NCBI GenBank assembly: GCA_026391835.1
Contig: JAPLDF010000005.1
Span: 21,575 to 85,574, forward strand
DNA: 64,000 nucleotides
Source of the DNA: Bacteroidota bacterium
GTDB lineage: Bacteria > Bacteroidota > Bacteroidia > Bacteroidales > FEN-979
Direction: 5' to 3'
Made by a program: the position numbers and the translations under genes. Of the stretch, positions 33,268-43,100 are shown in pieces. Position 1 is the first letter of the stretch. Each line of letters opens with the position of its first letter. The notes beneath the pieces are model-generated. The model ran no database searches and was not told where the DNA came from. It was given only the letters and a program-made list of their open reading frames with translations.

Positions 33268-34363
33268 CCACCAATTCAAGCCCAATAAGTTTTTCAATAT
33301 CCCGCTGGATGGTTTTCTCGCTAACCTGCGCATAAATTCTTGCAAGCTGAACAGTCAGCAGTGACACTTCTGAAAGTGAAAGACCTCTGTCTACCGGGAA
33401 TTCCAGGGCTAATGTTCGCTGTCTTTTAAACACTTCATCTCTTTTGATGGATTTAATTGCATCGAATTTGTCGTAAATTAATTTTTGCCATGTGTTTTCA
33501 AGCTGGCTTTTCTGAATAATCAGGAGTGTTTGTTCTAACCCATCCCGAAACCCCAGGAGTGCATAATCGATGAAACATGTTAAATCCCTGTTTTCTCTTG
33601 CTTTTTCAATTTGCCTGTAATATTCTGTACGCGTCAGATTGTAAAAATTGGATAAGATGTGGGATGAGATGTCAGGGTTTCCGCCACGAAGCAACAGGTA
33701 GAATTCCAAAAGCCTGCCGGTACGGCCATTCCCATCACCAAACGGATGTATCCATTCAACATATATGTGTGATACGATCGCCTGAACCAGTACTTCTCCA
33801 AAAGATTGAACTTTTTGCCCAAATTTGAATTCGGCACGAATCCAATTGCAAAATTTATCGAGTAAAATCGTGACATCCCGATAATCCGGACACCGGTATG
33901 AACCAACAATAACGTCATTATTTCTCAACCTGCCGGGAATTGCAGCTAAATGCTCACCAAGGTTTTTCCCAACCATTTTATGAAATCTTTTGATGAGCTC
34001 AACAGAGATTATATGATCGACCTTCCCATCCACAACCTCTGTGAGCAATTCATTCAATGCATCAAGAATATTTTGCACCTCAATTTCCTGATATTCCTTG
34101 CTTGGTGGTAACTTTTGACCCGCCATCATTTTCTGAATTTCTTCATCAGAAAGGGTGTTACCTTCAATGGCAGTTGTTGCCTGAGCTCCTTTCAATAAGG
34201 CAACATTCATTAGTTCGGTATAATGATGTGGAAGGATCGGAGTGTTGTTGATCGCATTGATATAAGCCTCACACTGTCCTAATAAAAGCCAGGTAGCCTC
34301 TGATAGTTCCCAATTCTTTTTAAACAGCAAGTGAGGATATTCCCTATGAAGTTTTGCTTCCAT
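33191..34363 (-). CDS. Fic-domain protein with N-terminal inhibitory motif and C-terminal wHTH
   Basis: 390 residues. The Fic motif HPFGDGNGRTGR (206-217) has the catalytic histidine and all phosphate-binding residues, so an active AMP-transferase is expected. The N-terminal TTAIEGN (63-69) fits the (S/T)xxxE(G/N) inhibitory helix, a class II, self-inhibited Fic protein. The last 80 residues (LSLSEVSLLTVQLARIYAQVSEKTIQRDIEKL) resemble a winged helix DNA-binding domain. The promoter and a 12-bp repeat array lie just upstream, so autoregulation is plausible. No small antitoxin gene is seen next to it. Confidence 0.92.
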   Translation of the reverse strand: MEAKLHREYPHLLFKKNWELSEATWLLLGQCEAYINAINNTPILPHHYTELMNVALLKGAQATTAIEGNTLSDEEIQKMMAGQKLPPSKEYQEIEVQNILDALNELLTEVVDGKVDHIISVELIKRFHKMVGKNLGEHLAAIPGRLRNNDVIVGSYRCPDYRDVTILLDKFCNWIRAEFKFGQKVQSFGEVLVQAIVSHIYVEWIHPFGDGNGRTGRLLEFYLLLRGGNPDISSHILSNFYNLTRTEYYRQIEKARENRDLTCFIDYALLGFRDGLEQTLLIIQKSQLENTWQKLIYDKFDAIKSIKRDEVFKRQRTLALEFPVDRGLSLSEVSLLTVQLARIYAQVSEKTIQRDIEKLIGLELVVKTDEKYFANIGMLTRMFAKRKRSI

Positions 34364-34383
34364 ATTTAATTATATTCAAACAA

Positions 34384-34431
34384 GACATTTACGCTGACAT
34401 AATTCTATACATAATCGCAGACATAATTATG
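34384..34431 (-). promoter_or_regulatory. 12-bp iteron array in the fic leader (candidate operator)
   Basis: ACATAAT occurs at 34397, 34409 and 34421, exactly 12 bases apart, within units GACATAATTCTA, TACATAATCGCA and GACATAATTATG. A fourth, degenerate unit, GACATTTACGCT, begins at 34384. The array lies between the -7 box and the fic start, where a repressor would block transcription. Confidence 0.75.
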
Positions 34432-34433
34432 GA

Positions 34434-34464
34434 CAAAGATAACGACATCGAACAGAATACGCAA
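34434..34464 (-). promoter_or_regulatory. Promoter of the fic gene
   Basis: Read on the minus strand, TATCTTTG (34434-34441) matches TAnnTTTG, and TTG (34462-34464) lies 20 bases upstream. Confidence 0.75.
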
Positions 34465-34776
34465 GACTTTTGTTATAACTAAAGTTAAAACTTGTATTAA
34501 CAAAACGCTGATGCTGGAAAGCATTGCCGGTGGCTTCGGGTTTTATCGCACTCTGATTTTTGCCGCAATGGTAAATAGGGGCCAGTTGCAGGTCAGAATG
34601 GGTTGATTTGGCGGAGACGTTACGCCTGAAGGCTTGTACAAAACCTCCACCTGCGACTTGCCTGACGTCAATAAGGAAACTTGTTCAAGAAAGGTTTTAA
34701 AGTTTGGTTATTAATATCCTGCTTCTGATTTCTAAGTAAAAGATCATATCCGGGTAAAACAACGACTTAACGAATT

Positions 34777-34941
34777 CTACCTGATAAAATTTGTAACAAC
34801 TTTCTTTTCGGGTACCGGAGGTTGAATAGTACCTGGTGCAACCTCTTTCATTTTCATCAGCCAGGCCATGGTTTTTCCCAAAACACGCATAATTCGTATC
34901 CCCTCTTTTTTCGGACTTCCGTTTATTGCGATTACTTTCAT
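34777..34941 (-). pseudogene. Internally deleted flavodoxin-family (FMN reductase) remnant
   Basis: A 54-codon open frame with ATG and stop. It starts MKVIAINGSPKKEG, the phosphate-binding N-terminus of NADPH-dependent FMN reductase/flavodoxin-like proteins. It jumps directly to IRIMRVLGKTMAWLMKMKE and ends TNFIR, which is the usual C-terminus (…LGENMAWLLK… NFIR). The central 100-plus residues that form the flavin site are missing, yet the frame is intact. It looks like an in-frame deletion, perhaps between two Glu-Gly codon pairs (KKEG and a lost EEG). The product could still be made but cannot bind flavin normally. The rest of the 34464-34776 spacer shows nothing I can assign. Confidence 0.65.
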
Positions 34942-34980
34942 GGGTTATATTTTTACAGCACTTGTTTGTCAGCCAACAAC

Positions 34981-35415
34981 TTAAATAACAACGTTGTAAA
35001 TATCGCTCCTGTTCCTTTTGATATTCCGGATGAAAAATCCACCAGCCTGGGGAATATCTTCCAGCAAATCAAAGAACGCACATGATCCGGGCAGGGGCGC
35101 AAAGATCAGGGTGAACCGGTAAGATTTCCCTGCGGGAACATGGGTCCATTCAGGAGCAAGGGTGATATTTTCGGCATGGTGCATATGGCTTCGCTCTCCC
35201 GAGGCTTTGTCAATCAGGAATGTAGAGCTCCATATCCTGATGCTTCCGTCAATTTCAGCATGGTAGATACAATGCACGATGACAGCTTTTTCTTCATGGA
35301 TCTGGCCCAGGATTTCTTCCTTCAGTTTGTCATCGAACCTGACGGCCGGGACTTCAATGATCGTTTCCGTGTGCTCTTCGGGTTCAGTATTGGATCTGGG
35401 GTTTTGGTCGGACAT
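34981..35415 (-). CDS. Conserved-looking hypothetical protein
   Basis: 144 residues, soluble, with an acidic N-terminus. The core has strand-rich segments (KAVIVHCIYHAEIDGSIRI, ENITLAPEWTHVPAGKSYRF, SCAFFDLLEDI, GGFFIRNIKRNRSDIYNVV). The pattern is familiar from Bacteroidota hypothetical proteins but has no function known to me. A TAAATTTG box on the minus strand (35420-35427) ends only about five bases before the ATG, so the transcript may be almost leaderless. Confidence 0.7.
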   Translation of the reverse strand: MSDQNPRSNTEPEEHTETIIEVPAVRFDDKLKEEILGQIHEEKAVIVHCIYHAEIDGSIRIWSSTFLIDKASGERSHMHHAENITLAPEWTHVPAGKSYRFTLIFAPLPGSCAFFDLLEDIPQAGGFFIRNIKRNRSDIYNVVI

Positions 35416-35553
35416 ATGACAAATTTAAGAAATTTGCCGTGATCCCTGTCGAGGTCCGCTGTTTTTCACTCAAAAATATCGCGCTGGAATTCTTCATGAA
35501 TTAAGCCTGGGGCTAATCCGAATACAAGAAAATGCCACAAAGGCACCAGGGCA

Positions 35554-36198
35554 CTAAGGTAACGCTTTAAAAAACGCCTCCAGCTTCCGCTCGTCTAGTT
35601 TACCATCAGTACGGACGCCGGAACATACATCCACTCCAAAGGGCTGAACGATATCAATGGCTTCCCTGATGTTCGCGGCATTCAACCCGCCGGCCAGAAA
35701 CACCGGCACCCCCGACTGCTCAACGATCTTACGGCTGATCGCCCAATTGTGCGTGCGCCCGGTGCCTCCCAGTTCCTTCACTGCCAGGTTGGGATTCCCG
35801 CTGTCAAGCAACAGAAGGTCAACCTTTTCAGATATTTTAAGCGCTTCCTCGATTGATTTCTCACCAAGGACATGAATGACCTGGACAATTTTAACATTGG
35901 GCAGTTTGTCCCTGACATCCCGGTATGAGCCGAGTTTCAACGCGTCGACAATCTGGATCGTATTGGTATTAACCCTTTTGTGGTGCGAGATGATCCCGCC
36001 GCTGGAGGTTTCTGAGGTCAGTAAAAAAGTCGCCACCGGCGGCGGGACAGATCTGGCAATTGCGCAGATAATTTCATCGCTGATTACCCCCTGGCCGGAG
36101 GGCATCCTGCCCACAAGTCCGATCGCATCCGCCCCGGATGTTATGGCTGTTTGCGCTTCAGTTACCGAACTGATGCAGCATATTTTAATTCGAATCAT
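35554..36198 (-). CDS. trpF: Phosphoribosylanthranilate isomerase-like protein
   Basis: I use the ATG at 36198 (MIRIKICCIS, 214 residues) instead of one three codons upstream. IKICCI is the TrpF start with the catalytic cysteine, GADAIGLVG follows, and LLLDSGN places the catalytic aspartate. GGTGRTHNW and VFLAGGLNAANI are the phosphate-binding loops, and GVDVCSGVRTDGKLD ends the barrel. TrpF isomerises phosphoribosylanthranilate in tryptophan synthesis. Here it is alone, without other trp genes. The GLV/GRMPSGQGVIS region departs from the usual GFVFxxxSPR. It could therefore be a TrpF-like isomerase with a different substrate. Confidence 0.83.
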   Translation of the reverse strand: MIRIKICCISSVTEAQTAITSGADAIGLVGRMPSGQGVISDEIICAIARSVPPPVATFLLTSETSSGGIISHHKRVNTNTIQIVDALKLGSYRDVRDKLPNVKIVQVIHVLGEKSIEEALKISEKVDLLLLDSGNPNLAVKELGGTGRTHNWAISRKIVEQSGVPVFLAGGLNAANIREAIDIVQPFGVDVCSGVRTDGKLDERKLEAFFKALP

Positions 36199-36461
36199 TG
36201 AGTTCATGCATTAATTGATCAACGGTAGCGTTGGTTCCTTACACGGCAACCGATAACTGCGGTGCCGAAAAACCTGGTGACGCCATTTGCAGGCAGGAGT
36301 AAACGAAAATAACGGTTATATATTTTTCAACATTACCAACTATTTTCAACTTTGCACAAGGGCCGGACTGCTGTTAACTGTCAATCTGGTGAGGTGGCCA
36401 GATTGATTCGGTGAAAACTGGTGAAAGCGGGTGTTTTTTCCAGGTGACACTTTTCAGGAAT

Positions 36462-37010
36462 TTACTGGCTGAGTGAAAATGACCCCGGCCCTCCAGACAG
36501 GGTCAGAATCGTAAACAATATTATTGGGAAGCTGAGCGGAAGAACTACCGGCAAAACCCACGAGGCCGTAGTCATACCTCTGGCTTTATAGTATATTTCA
36601 ATTTTTTTTATGGTTGAACAATCAAATCCAATCTTATTGCCGGTACCAAAAACAGGGATAAGTGTATCGTTTGAGAGGTAAATATGCGCCTCATTCAATA
36701 CATACGTTTCGTTATGCTTGTTGGTATACCGGTATCTGTTTGCTTTTTCCGGGTTTGTATTCCGGAATTTAAAGTGGTTGGCCGGGAGAACGGATAAAAT
36801 TCCGGAAACCTGGCTATTGCTGATCCCCATGTTTTCGATGTGCCATGCCGAATCTCCCTGGTGTAAAATTAAATATTTAAACAGGGAATCCAAATTTTTT
36901 ATCTCCCGCGGGGTGATGTTTTTAACCGTATGTACTTTATAGTAATACATGCAACCATGCATGGACGAAAGCATTAAACCCGCAATCAAAATGACACAAA
37001 TCTTTTTCAT
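36462..37010 (-). CDS. Hypothetical lipoprotein
   Basis: I prefer the ATG at 37010 (MKKICVILIAGLMLSSMHGC), which gives a lipoprotein signal peptide with the acceptor cysteine at residue 20. The protein is then 182 residues. The mature part is a mixed alpha/beta domain with no known motif, followed by a hydrophobic C-terminal helix (WVLPVVLPLSFPIILFTILTL). The start at 37034 would overlap the propeller gene stop by four bases. It lies directly downstream of that gene on the same strand. Function unknown. Confidence 0.65.
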   Translation of the reverse strand: MKKICVILIAGLMLSSMHGCMYYYKVHTVKNITPREIKNLDSLFKYLILHQGDSAWHIENMGISNSQVSGILSVLPANHFKFRNTNPEKANRYRYTNKHNETYVLNEAHIYLSNDTLIPVFGTGNKIGFDCSTIKKIEIYYKARGMTTASWVLPVVLPLSFPIILFTILTLSGGPGSFSLSQ

Positions 37011-37030
37011 CTGCCTGATCCTCGTTGTTG

Positions 37031-39169
37031 TCATTGTTTTATGATTTTTCCGACGGCAATGCCCGTTTCTCCCGTCAAACGCACAACATAAACCCCGCGG
37101 GGCAGGGTGCTGAGGTCAACCGGTGTTTTGGGACCGGCGATCGGGCGGGTGATGCGTTGCCGGCCGCAGAGGTCCAGGATGGTCACGGAACCTTTCTGGT
37201 TTGTTTCGATGGTAATGCCGGAGGATGCGGGGTTCGGATACACTTTTAAAACATTCCCTTTCACGGCTTCGGTCTTGGCAGATGTCGGGATGCCATTTTC
37301 GTTGAAAGCAGCAAGCCCCGACCCGGAGGTTCCGATCCATTTCGTCCCGTTCAGGTCGACGGCCGTTGAATTGACCCAGTCCACGGGCAGGTCCGAATTG
37401 GCCCTGTTGTAGATTGTCCAGCTTGTCCCGTCAAATTTCGCCAGTCCGCCACCAAAGGTTCCAATCCATTTCGTCCCGTTTCCGTCGATGGATATTGCAT
37501 GTATATCATTTACAGGTATGGCTGAATTCACCATGTTGTAAGTTTTCCAGGTCGTCCCGTCAAACGTTGTCAATCCGCCATACTTTGTTCCAATCCACTT
37601 CATCCCGCTTCCGTCGATGGTAATGGTTTGGACAATGTTATCCGGCATGCCCGAGTTGGAAGTGTTGTAAGTTTTCCAGGTAGCACCGTCAAATTCCACA
37701 AGACCATTGTTCGTAGCGATCCACACCGTGCCGTTTATGCCAATGGCGATGGAATTGATAAAATTGTCGGGCAATCCCGAATTTGATGTGTTGAATTTCG
37801 TCCAGGTTGTTCCGTCAAATTTCGCCATTCCGTACCGGGTCCCAATCCACTTTATACCGCTTTCGTCTATGGCTGTAGAATTGACGTAATAACTTGGCAA
37901 ACCTGAGTTGGACGGTTTGTAGATAGTCCAGGTTGTCCCTTCAAACCTGGCCAGTCCGCTGCCATCGGTTCCAATCCACCTGATCCCGGTGCCTTCAATG
38001 GCAATTGAATTGATGTCGTTATTGGGGAGTCCGGAATTAGCGGTACTGTATGCAACCCAGCTTGTTCCGTCGAAACCCGCCAGCCCGTCACCGGAATAAG
38101 TGCCAATCCATTTCATCCCGCTTCCGTCAACAGCTGTTGAAGTTACCTGGTTACCTGGCAATCCTGAACTGGAGGTATTGAAGGTTGTCCAATTGACCCC
38201 GTCAAATTCAGCCAGTCCGCCACCATATGTCCCGATCCACTTTGTCCCGTTGCCGTCGATGGTTACCGGCTGGACATCATTGTCAGGCAGTCCTGAATTT
38301 GCAGTGGTATAGGTCGTCCAGGTCGTCCCGCCAAACTTTGCCAGTCCTCCGCCCAGGGTCGCAATCCACTTCGTCCCGCTGCCGTCGATGGCGACCGAAT
38401 AAATCCAGTTATAAGGCAATCCTGAGTTGGAGCTGTTGAATGTTGTCCAGTTTGTTCCTTCAAATTTTGCCAGCCCGCCGCCATAGGTGCCGATCCATTT
38501 CGTCCCGTTCCCGTCAATGGCAATTGAAAAGACATTGTTGTCGGGCAGGCCCGAATTGGACGAATTGTAAGTTGTCCAGGTTGTCCCGTCAAATTTAGTC
38601 ATTCCGCCACCAAAGGTTCCGATCCATTTCGTTCCTCCTGCGTCAATGGCTGTTGATACTACATAGTTGTCTGGCAATCCTGAATTGGAAGTGTTGTAGG
38701 TTGTCCAGTTTGTCCCGTCAAATTTGCTTAATCCGCCATATTTAGTGCCGATCCACTTCGTTCCGCTCCCGTCGATGACGATTGAATGAACAAGGTTGTC
38801 GGGCAGTCCCGAATTTGACGAATTGTAGGTTGTCCATGTTGTCCCGTCAAATTTCACCAATCCTCCGCCTGCTGTTCCAATCCACTTTGTCCCACTCCCG
38901 TCAATGGCTATTGAATAAACCTCATTAACCGGCAAGCCTGAATTGGATGTACTGTAAAATACACTGGCACCGGTGGCCTTGTCAAATTTTACGAGGTTGC
39001 TTATCGTGCCAAGCCACAACACATTATCCTCTTCGGCACATGCATTTACCGCATTTCCATAGGTATAAACCAGCCATTGCGGATTTTCGGCTTTTAAATT
39101 GGCCCACAGGCATATTGACATGCACAGGGTGAAAATCATCATTTTCATAATAGGTTTTTTTGAAATCAT
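37031..39169 (-). CDS. Secreted two-component-regulator-type propeller protein with T9SS sorting domain
   Basis: About 712 residues from the ATG at 39169, whose signal peptide ends near WANLKA. An upstream ATG at 39214 exists but adds a non-signal stretch. The body is a tandem array of units of about 41 residues with IDGSGTKWIGTYGGGLAKF and DGTTWTTYNTSNSGLP, of the type found in the sensor domains of hybrid two-component regulators. Here it has no kinase and is secreted. I count 14 units, consistent with two seven-bladed propellers. The end (VYPNPASSGITIET… GVYVVRLTG… GKIIKQ) is a T9SS sorting domain. Neighbouring repeats are so alike at DNA level that copy number may vary. Confidence 0.88.
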   Translation of the reverse strand: MISKKPIMKMMIFTLCMSICLWANLKAENPQWLVYTYGNAVNACAEEDNVLWLGTISNLVKFDKATGASVFYSTSNSGLPVNEVYSIAIDGSGTKWIGTAGGGLVKFDGTTWTTYNSSNSGLPDNLVHSIVIDGSGTKWIGTKYGGLSKFDGTNWTTYNTSNSGLPDNYVVSTAIDAGGTKWIGTFGGGMTKFDGTTWTTYNSSNSGLPDNNVFSIAIDGNGTKWIGTYGGGLAKFEGTNWTTFNSSNSGLPYNWIYSVAIDGSGTKWIATLGGGLAKFGGTTWTTYTTANSGLPDNDVQPVTIDGNGTKWIGTYGGGLAEFDGVNWTTFNTSSSGLPGNQVTSTAVDGSGMKWIGTYSGDGLAGFDGTSWVAYSTANSGLPNNDINSIAIEGTGIRWIGTDGSGLARFEGTTWTIYKPSNSGLPSYYVNSTAIDESGIKWIGTRYGMAKFDGTTWTKFNTSNSGLPDNFINSIAIGINGTVWIATNNGLVEFDGATWKTYNTSNSGMPDNIVQTITIDGSGMKWIGTKYGGLTTFDGTTWKTYNMVNSAIPVNDIHAISIDGNGTKWIGTFGGGLAKFDGTSWTIYNRANSDLPVDWVNSTAVDLNGTKWIGTSGSGLAAFNENGIPTSAKTEAVKGNVLKVYPNPASSGITIETNQKGSVTILDLCGRQRITRPIAGPKTPVDLSTLPRGVYVVRLTGETGIAVGKIIKQ

Positions 39170-39385
39170 ATACGTGTTTTTGCCAGTATAACAAGGCTTT
39201 TCGGGGGGGGTCACTGCGTGTGCGGGTAGCGGGTGGCAGCAGCGGAGCGGTAATCAAAGATAAAAAATCAGGGACATCAACCCCCTATCATTTCCCAAAT
39301 ATACACAAAATGCCGATATAAGTCAAGGGGTTGGGGGCGTATGCACCGGTGATTGCTTCGGCTGAGAGTGGTCAGCAACGACTAA

Positions 39386-39769
39386 TTTAAAACAAAGGTC
39401 ACCAACAACGGATTTAATGTTACCGGCGTTTGTGAAACCGACAACCTTGGCCAGAAGTCCCCCTGCGTTCTGCTCTCACCATGGATCACGAAGTATGGCA
39501 GCGATAAAATCTCCTTTGACCATGCCGTGAAAAAATACGACGGGACAAGAACCTTAAAAATTTCCCTGGTGAGTTTTCCGTCCCTGGCCGAACAATTGAT
39601 ATGGACCTATACCTGTATTGACGGTGAAACCCATTCATCTTCGCTTGTCCATACCATGAACGGTGTATATAAAGTCAAAATGGAATGGACCGGAACCGGT
39701 GGGAGTTCAACGGCGCAGCTGGACAACCTTGTGATTGGCGGAACCTGCGATTCCAGCTGCCCAAGGTAA
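39386..39769 (+). pseudogene. 5'-truncated surface-protein fragment
   Basis: A continuous frame begins straight after a TAA at 39383-39385 without a start codon. It reads as a folded extracellular domain: NGFNVTGVCETDNLGQKS, CVLLSPWITKYGSDKISFD, EQLIWTYTCIDGETHSS, TAQLDNLVIGGTCDSSCPR. The continuation appears in another frame downstream (VNPASIISTTWYNVLPSQEF, to about 40086). It looks like the decayed remains of a larger surface protein beside the present giant genes. A GTG at 39527 could start an 80-residue product, but that would lack a signal peptide. Confidence 0.6.
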
Positions 39770-40066
39770 ACCCGGCATCAATTATCAGTACAACCTGGTA
39801 CAATGTATTGCCTTCCCAGGAATTTGACCTTGCAGCCAACGGAACAGAAAACGGGCAAACTAATGCCACTTTTATTGTGTTCGATAAGGCAAGACGGTTC
39901 ATTGTTCATGGGAACACAACCCCGGGAAGCCCGGTGGACTCTTATAAACAATTCCCGGTTTATATTAAATTCATGGAGAATGGCGCACCCGGTGAAGGGC
40001 GTACCAATAGGGCGCCCTTTTGTTCCCGGGAGTCGTTTTTAACTTTTAATTCACATGAAATATATG

Positions 40067-40074
40067 TATATTTG
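40067..40074 (+). promoter_or_regulatory. -7 box (TATATTTG) upstream of the first giant gene
   Basis: TATATTTG, 78 bases before the ATG at 40153. No clear -33 element, so the call is tentative. Confidence 0.45.
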
Positions 40075-40152
40075 AATATTTGTTAACAGATATACAGTTG
40101 CAGGACTACGCCCAACCGCTTTGCCTTGTTAATTAATGTTAATCAGAAGGTT

Positions 40153-43100
40153 ATGAAACGACTACTTTTACTGGCAATTTTATTGACCTGGGGATCTCTG
40201 CAAAAGGCATATACCCAGGTAACCGTCAGCGGTTCAACAGGCGCCAATGGCACTTACACCTCCCTTACCAACGCTACTGGCGCATTCCTGGCCATCAACA
40301 GCACGGCACAGACAGGGAACACAATCATCATAACCATCACAGGAAGTTCATTATCCGAAACTGGTACCAACAGCCTGAATGCCGGCACCTGGACAACAGT
40401 TACCATTTACCCCACCGGCACGAACCTCACCATCAGCGGCAGTGTGGCCGGTCCGCTCATTAACCTGAATGGCGCCGATCATGTAACCATTGATGGCAGG
40501 GTGAATGCGACAGGTGCTGCCAAAGATTTAACAATAATCAATACAAGTACAGGCACGACTGCTTCAACCATCCGGTTTATCAACTCCGCCGAATCAAATA
40601 CCGTAAAGTACTGCACCATCAAAGGTTCTGAAACAAGTTCATCTTCCGGCAATAAATCAGGGATCGTCTTTTTCTCCACCTCCACTTCGGGCAACGGAAA
40701 CGACGGCAATACCATCGACAACAACGATATCACGAGCGATGCCGCCGGCAGGGCGACACACGCAATTTTCTCACTGGGGGCGCCGGGCTTTGAAAACAGC
40801 GAGAACACTGTCAGCAACAACAATATTTACAATTTCCTGAATGTCTCTTATCCGTCCTGTGGAATACATCTCTATTCATACACTACGGCCTGGGCCATTT
40901 CGGGAAACAGTTTTTATGAAACCTCCGCCGGATTTGCACCCGATGCTGATGTCGTTTACAACGCGATTCAAATTGACAACTCCTCAGGAACCGGTTTTAT
41001 CCTATCAGGGAACTATATCGGCGGAAGGTCACCGGCATGCGGCGGACTTGCCTGGACAAAAACCAATGCGAAGAATAACATATTTTTCGCCATCAACCTG
41101 AATGTTGGAGTAAGCACGGTAACGGGCATCCAGGATAACTTTATCAGGAACATCGCCTGGAGCAACTCAGGTGCGGCCACCTGGACAGGCATACAGGTTA
41201 CGGTGGGCTCCGTGAATATCGGAACCACCGCGGGCAACACGATTGGCGCGGAAACCGGAACCGGTTCCATTTCAGTAACCGGAGGCGCGACCGGGACCAA
41301 TGTTTATGGAATCAATATAGCAGGTTCTGGCCTGGTGAATATCCGGAACAACAAGATAGGCTCCATACTTGCAGAGAACGACGGAGCTCTTGCAAGCAAC
41401 ATATACGCGATTAACAAAACCAACACGGGCACCGGGTCCATCAGCGACAACACGATTGGCAGCACCGTCACGGCCAACAGCATCCGGTCCGGTTCAACCA
41501 GTTCTGCCAACAAACAAAGTGTTATCGGCATCAACAACACGAACGGAGCCAACCTGCTTACCATCAGCAACAACACGATAGCCAACCTTACCAACAGCAC
41601 CACCAACTCAGCCACCGGTACCCCCGGAATGATCATCGGGATCAAATCCTCATCAGGGAACAATACCATTGCGAACAATTCGATCCATGATCTCACCATT
41701 GCCAATGCCAGCACCTATGCATCCGATACGGCATCCATCTGCGGCATCGCCCTCACGGGGACCAATCAACTCAAAACCATCACCGGCAACCAGATCTTTA
41801 ATTTATCCAACACAAACACCTCCTTTACCGGCAGTGTAATCGGAATATATTTTGGTGCAACGGGCATGTACACAGCGAATTCGCATACCGTTACCGGCAA
41901 CTTCATTCACGGTCTGTCGGTATCGGGCTCTTCATCAGGCGCCTCTGTCTATGGTATCAAGATCAATACCGGGCAGACCACCTATGCCAACAACATCATC
42001 AGTTTAGGAGGAAATACCGGGACAACTTTGTACGGGGTTTACGAAACGGGGACAGCAAGCAACAACAACAATCTCTATTTCAACACGGTATACATCGGCG
42101 GCTCCCCTGCTGCAGGTTCATCAAACAGCTATGCATTGTTCAGCGCCGTATCGACCAATACCAGGAATTTCAGAAACAACATTTTTGAAAATTACCGTTC
42201 AAACAACGGAGCCACCGGGAAACACTTCGCCGCATTTTTCGACTATTCTGATAACGCCCTGCTGACGCTGGACTATAACGACTATTATGCCCCCGGAACG
42301 GGCGGCTTCCTGGGACACTACAACACCCTTGATCTCAACACACTCCCCCTTGTCCCCGGACTTGACGCCAAGAGCTTGGCCATCAACCCTCTGCTTGCAA
42401 GCGCGGGGGGCACTGCTGCCATCAACTACAAACCATTGTCCGACAAGCTGGAAGCAACAACCATCAGCACTGTGCCAACCGATTACCTCCTGGTCAACAG
42501 GGCAGGCACACCCACCATTGGCGCCTTTGAAGGATCGCTCAGCCTCAATATTGACGTCTATAAATCGGGCGTATACCAGGCCACCTATTACCGGCTGAAG
42601 GATTCCTTTGACAAGATCAACGCCGGGACACATACCGGGGCGCTTGAACTCAGGATCAAGGCCAATACCACTGAGACTGCATCAGCTTCGCTGAATGCCA
42701 GCGGAAGCGGCGGCGCAAGCTATACCTCGATCATCATATACCCGACAGTTACCGGTATTACCATTTCCGGAAATCTTGAAGCCCCCCTGATCGATCTTAA
42801 CGGCGCCGACTATGTCACCATCGACGGCAGGGTGAACGCCACAGGCTCTGCCAGAAGCCTGGCCATCACAAATTCGAATCTCTCGGCCACTTCCAACACC
42901 TCCACCATCCGGTTTATCAATTCGGCCGAAAACAACACCCTGGAATATTGCACCATAAAAGGAGGAGCAACAGGCATATACAGTGGTATTGTGTTGATGA
43001 CCGGGGCATCTTCAGGGAGTGGCAATAATGGCAACCTGATTGACAACTGCAATTTTTCAGGACTTAACGGCACCGACCGGCCATACTATGTTCTTTACTC

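Noticed and set aside
33191..34363. Fic/antitoxin (FicT-FicA type) module
   Set aside because: The inhibitory motif is inside the Fic protein itself and no small antitoxin gene is adjacent.
34822..35085. 87-codon plus-strand frame opposite the flavodoxin remnant
   Set aside because: It is a shadow of the minus-strand remnant and the 34981 gene.
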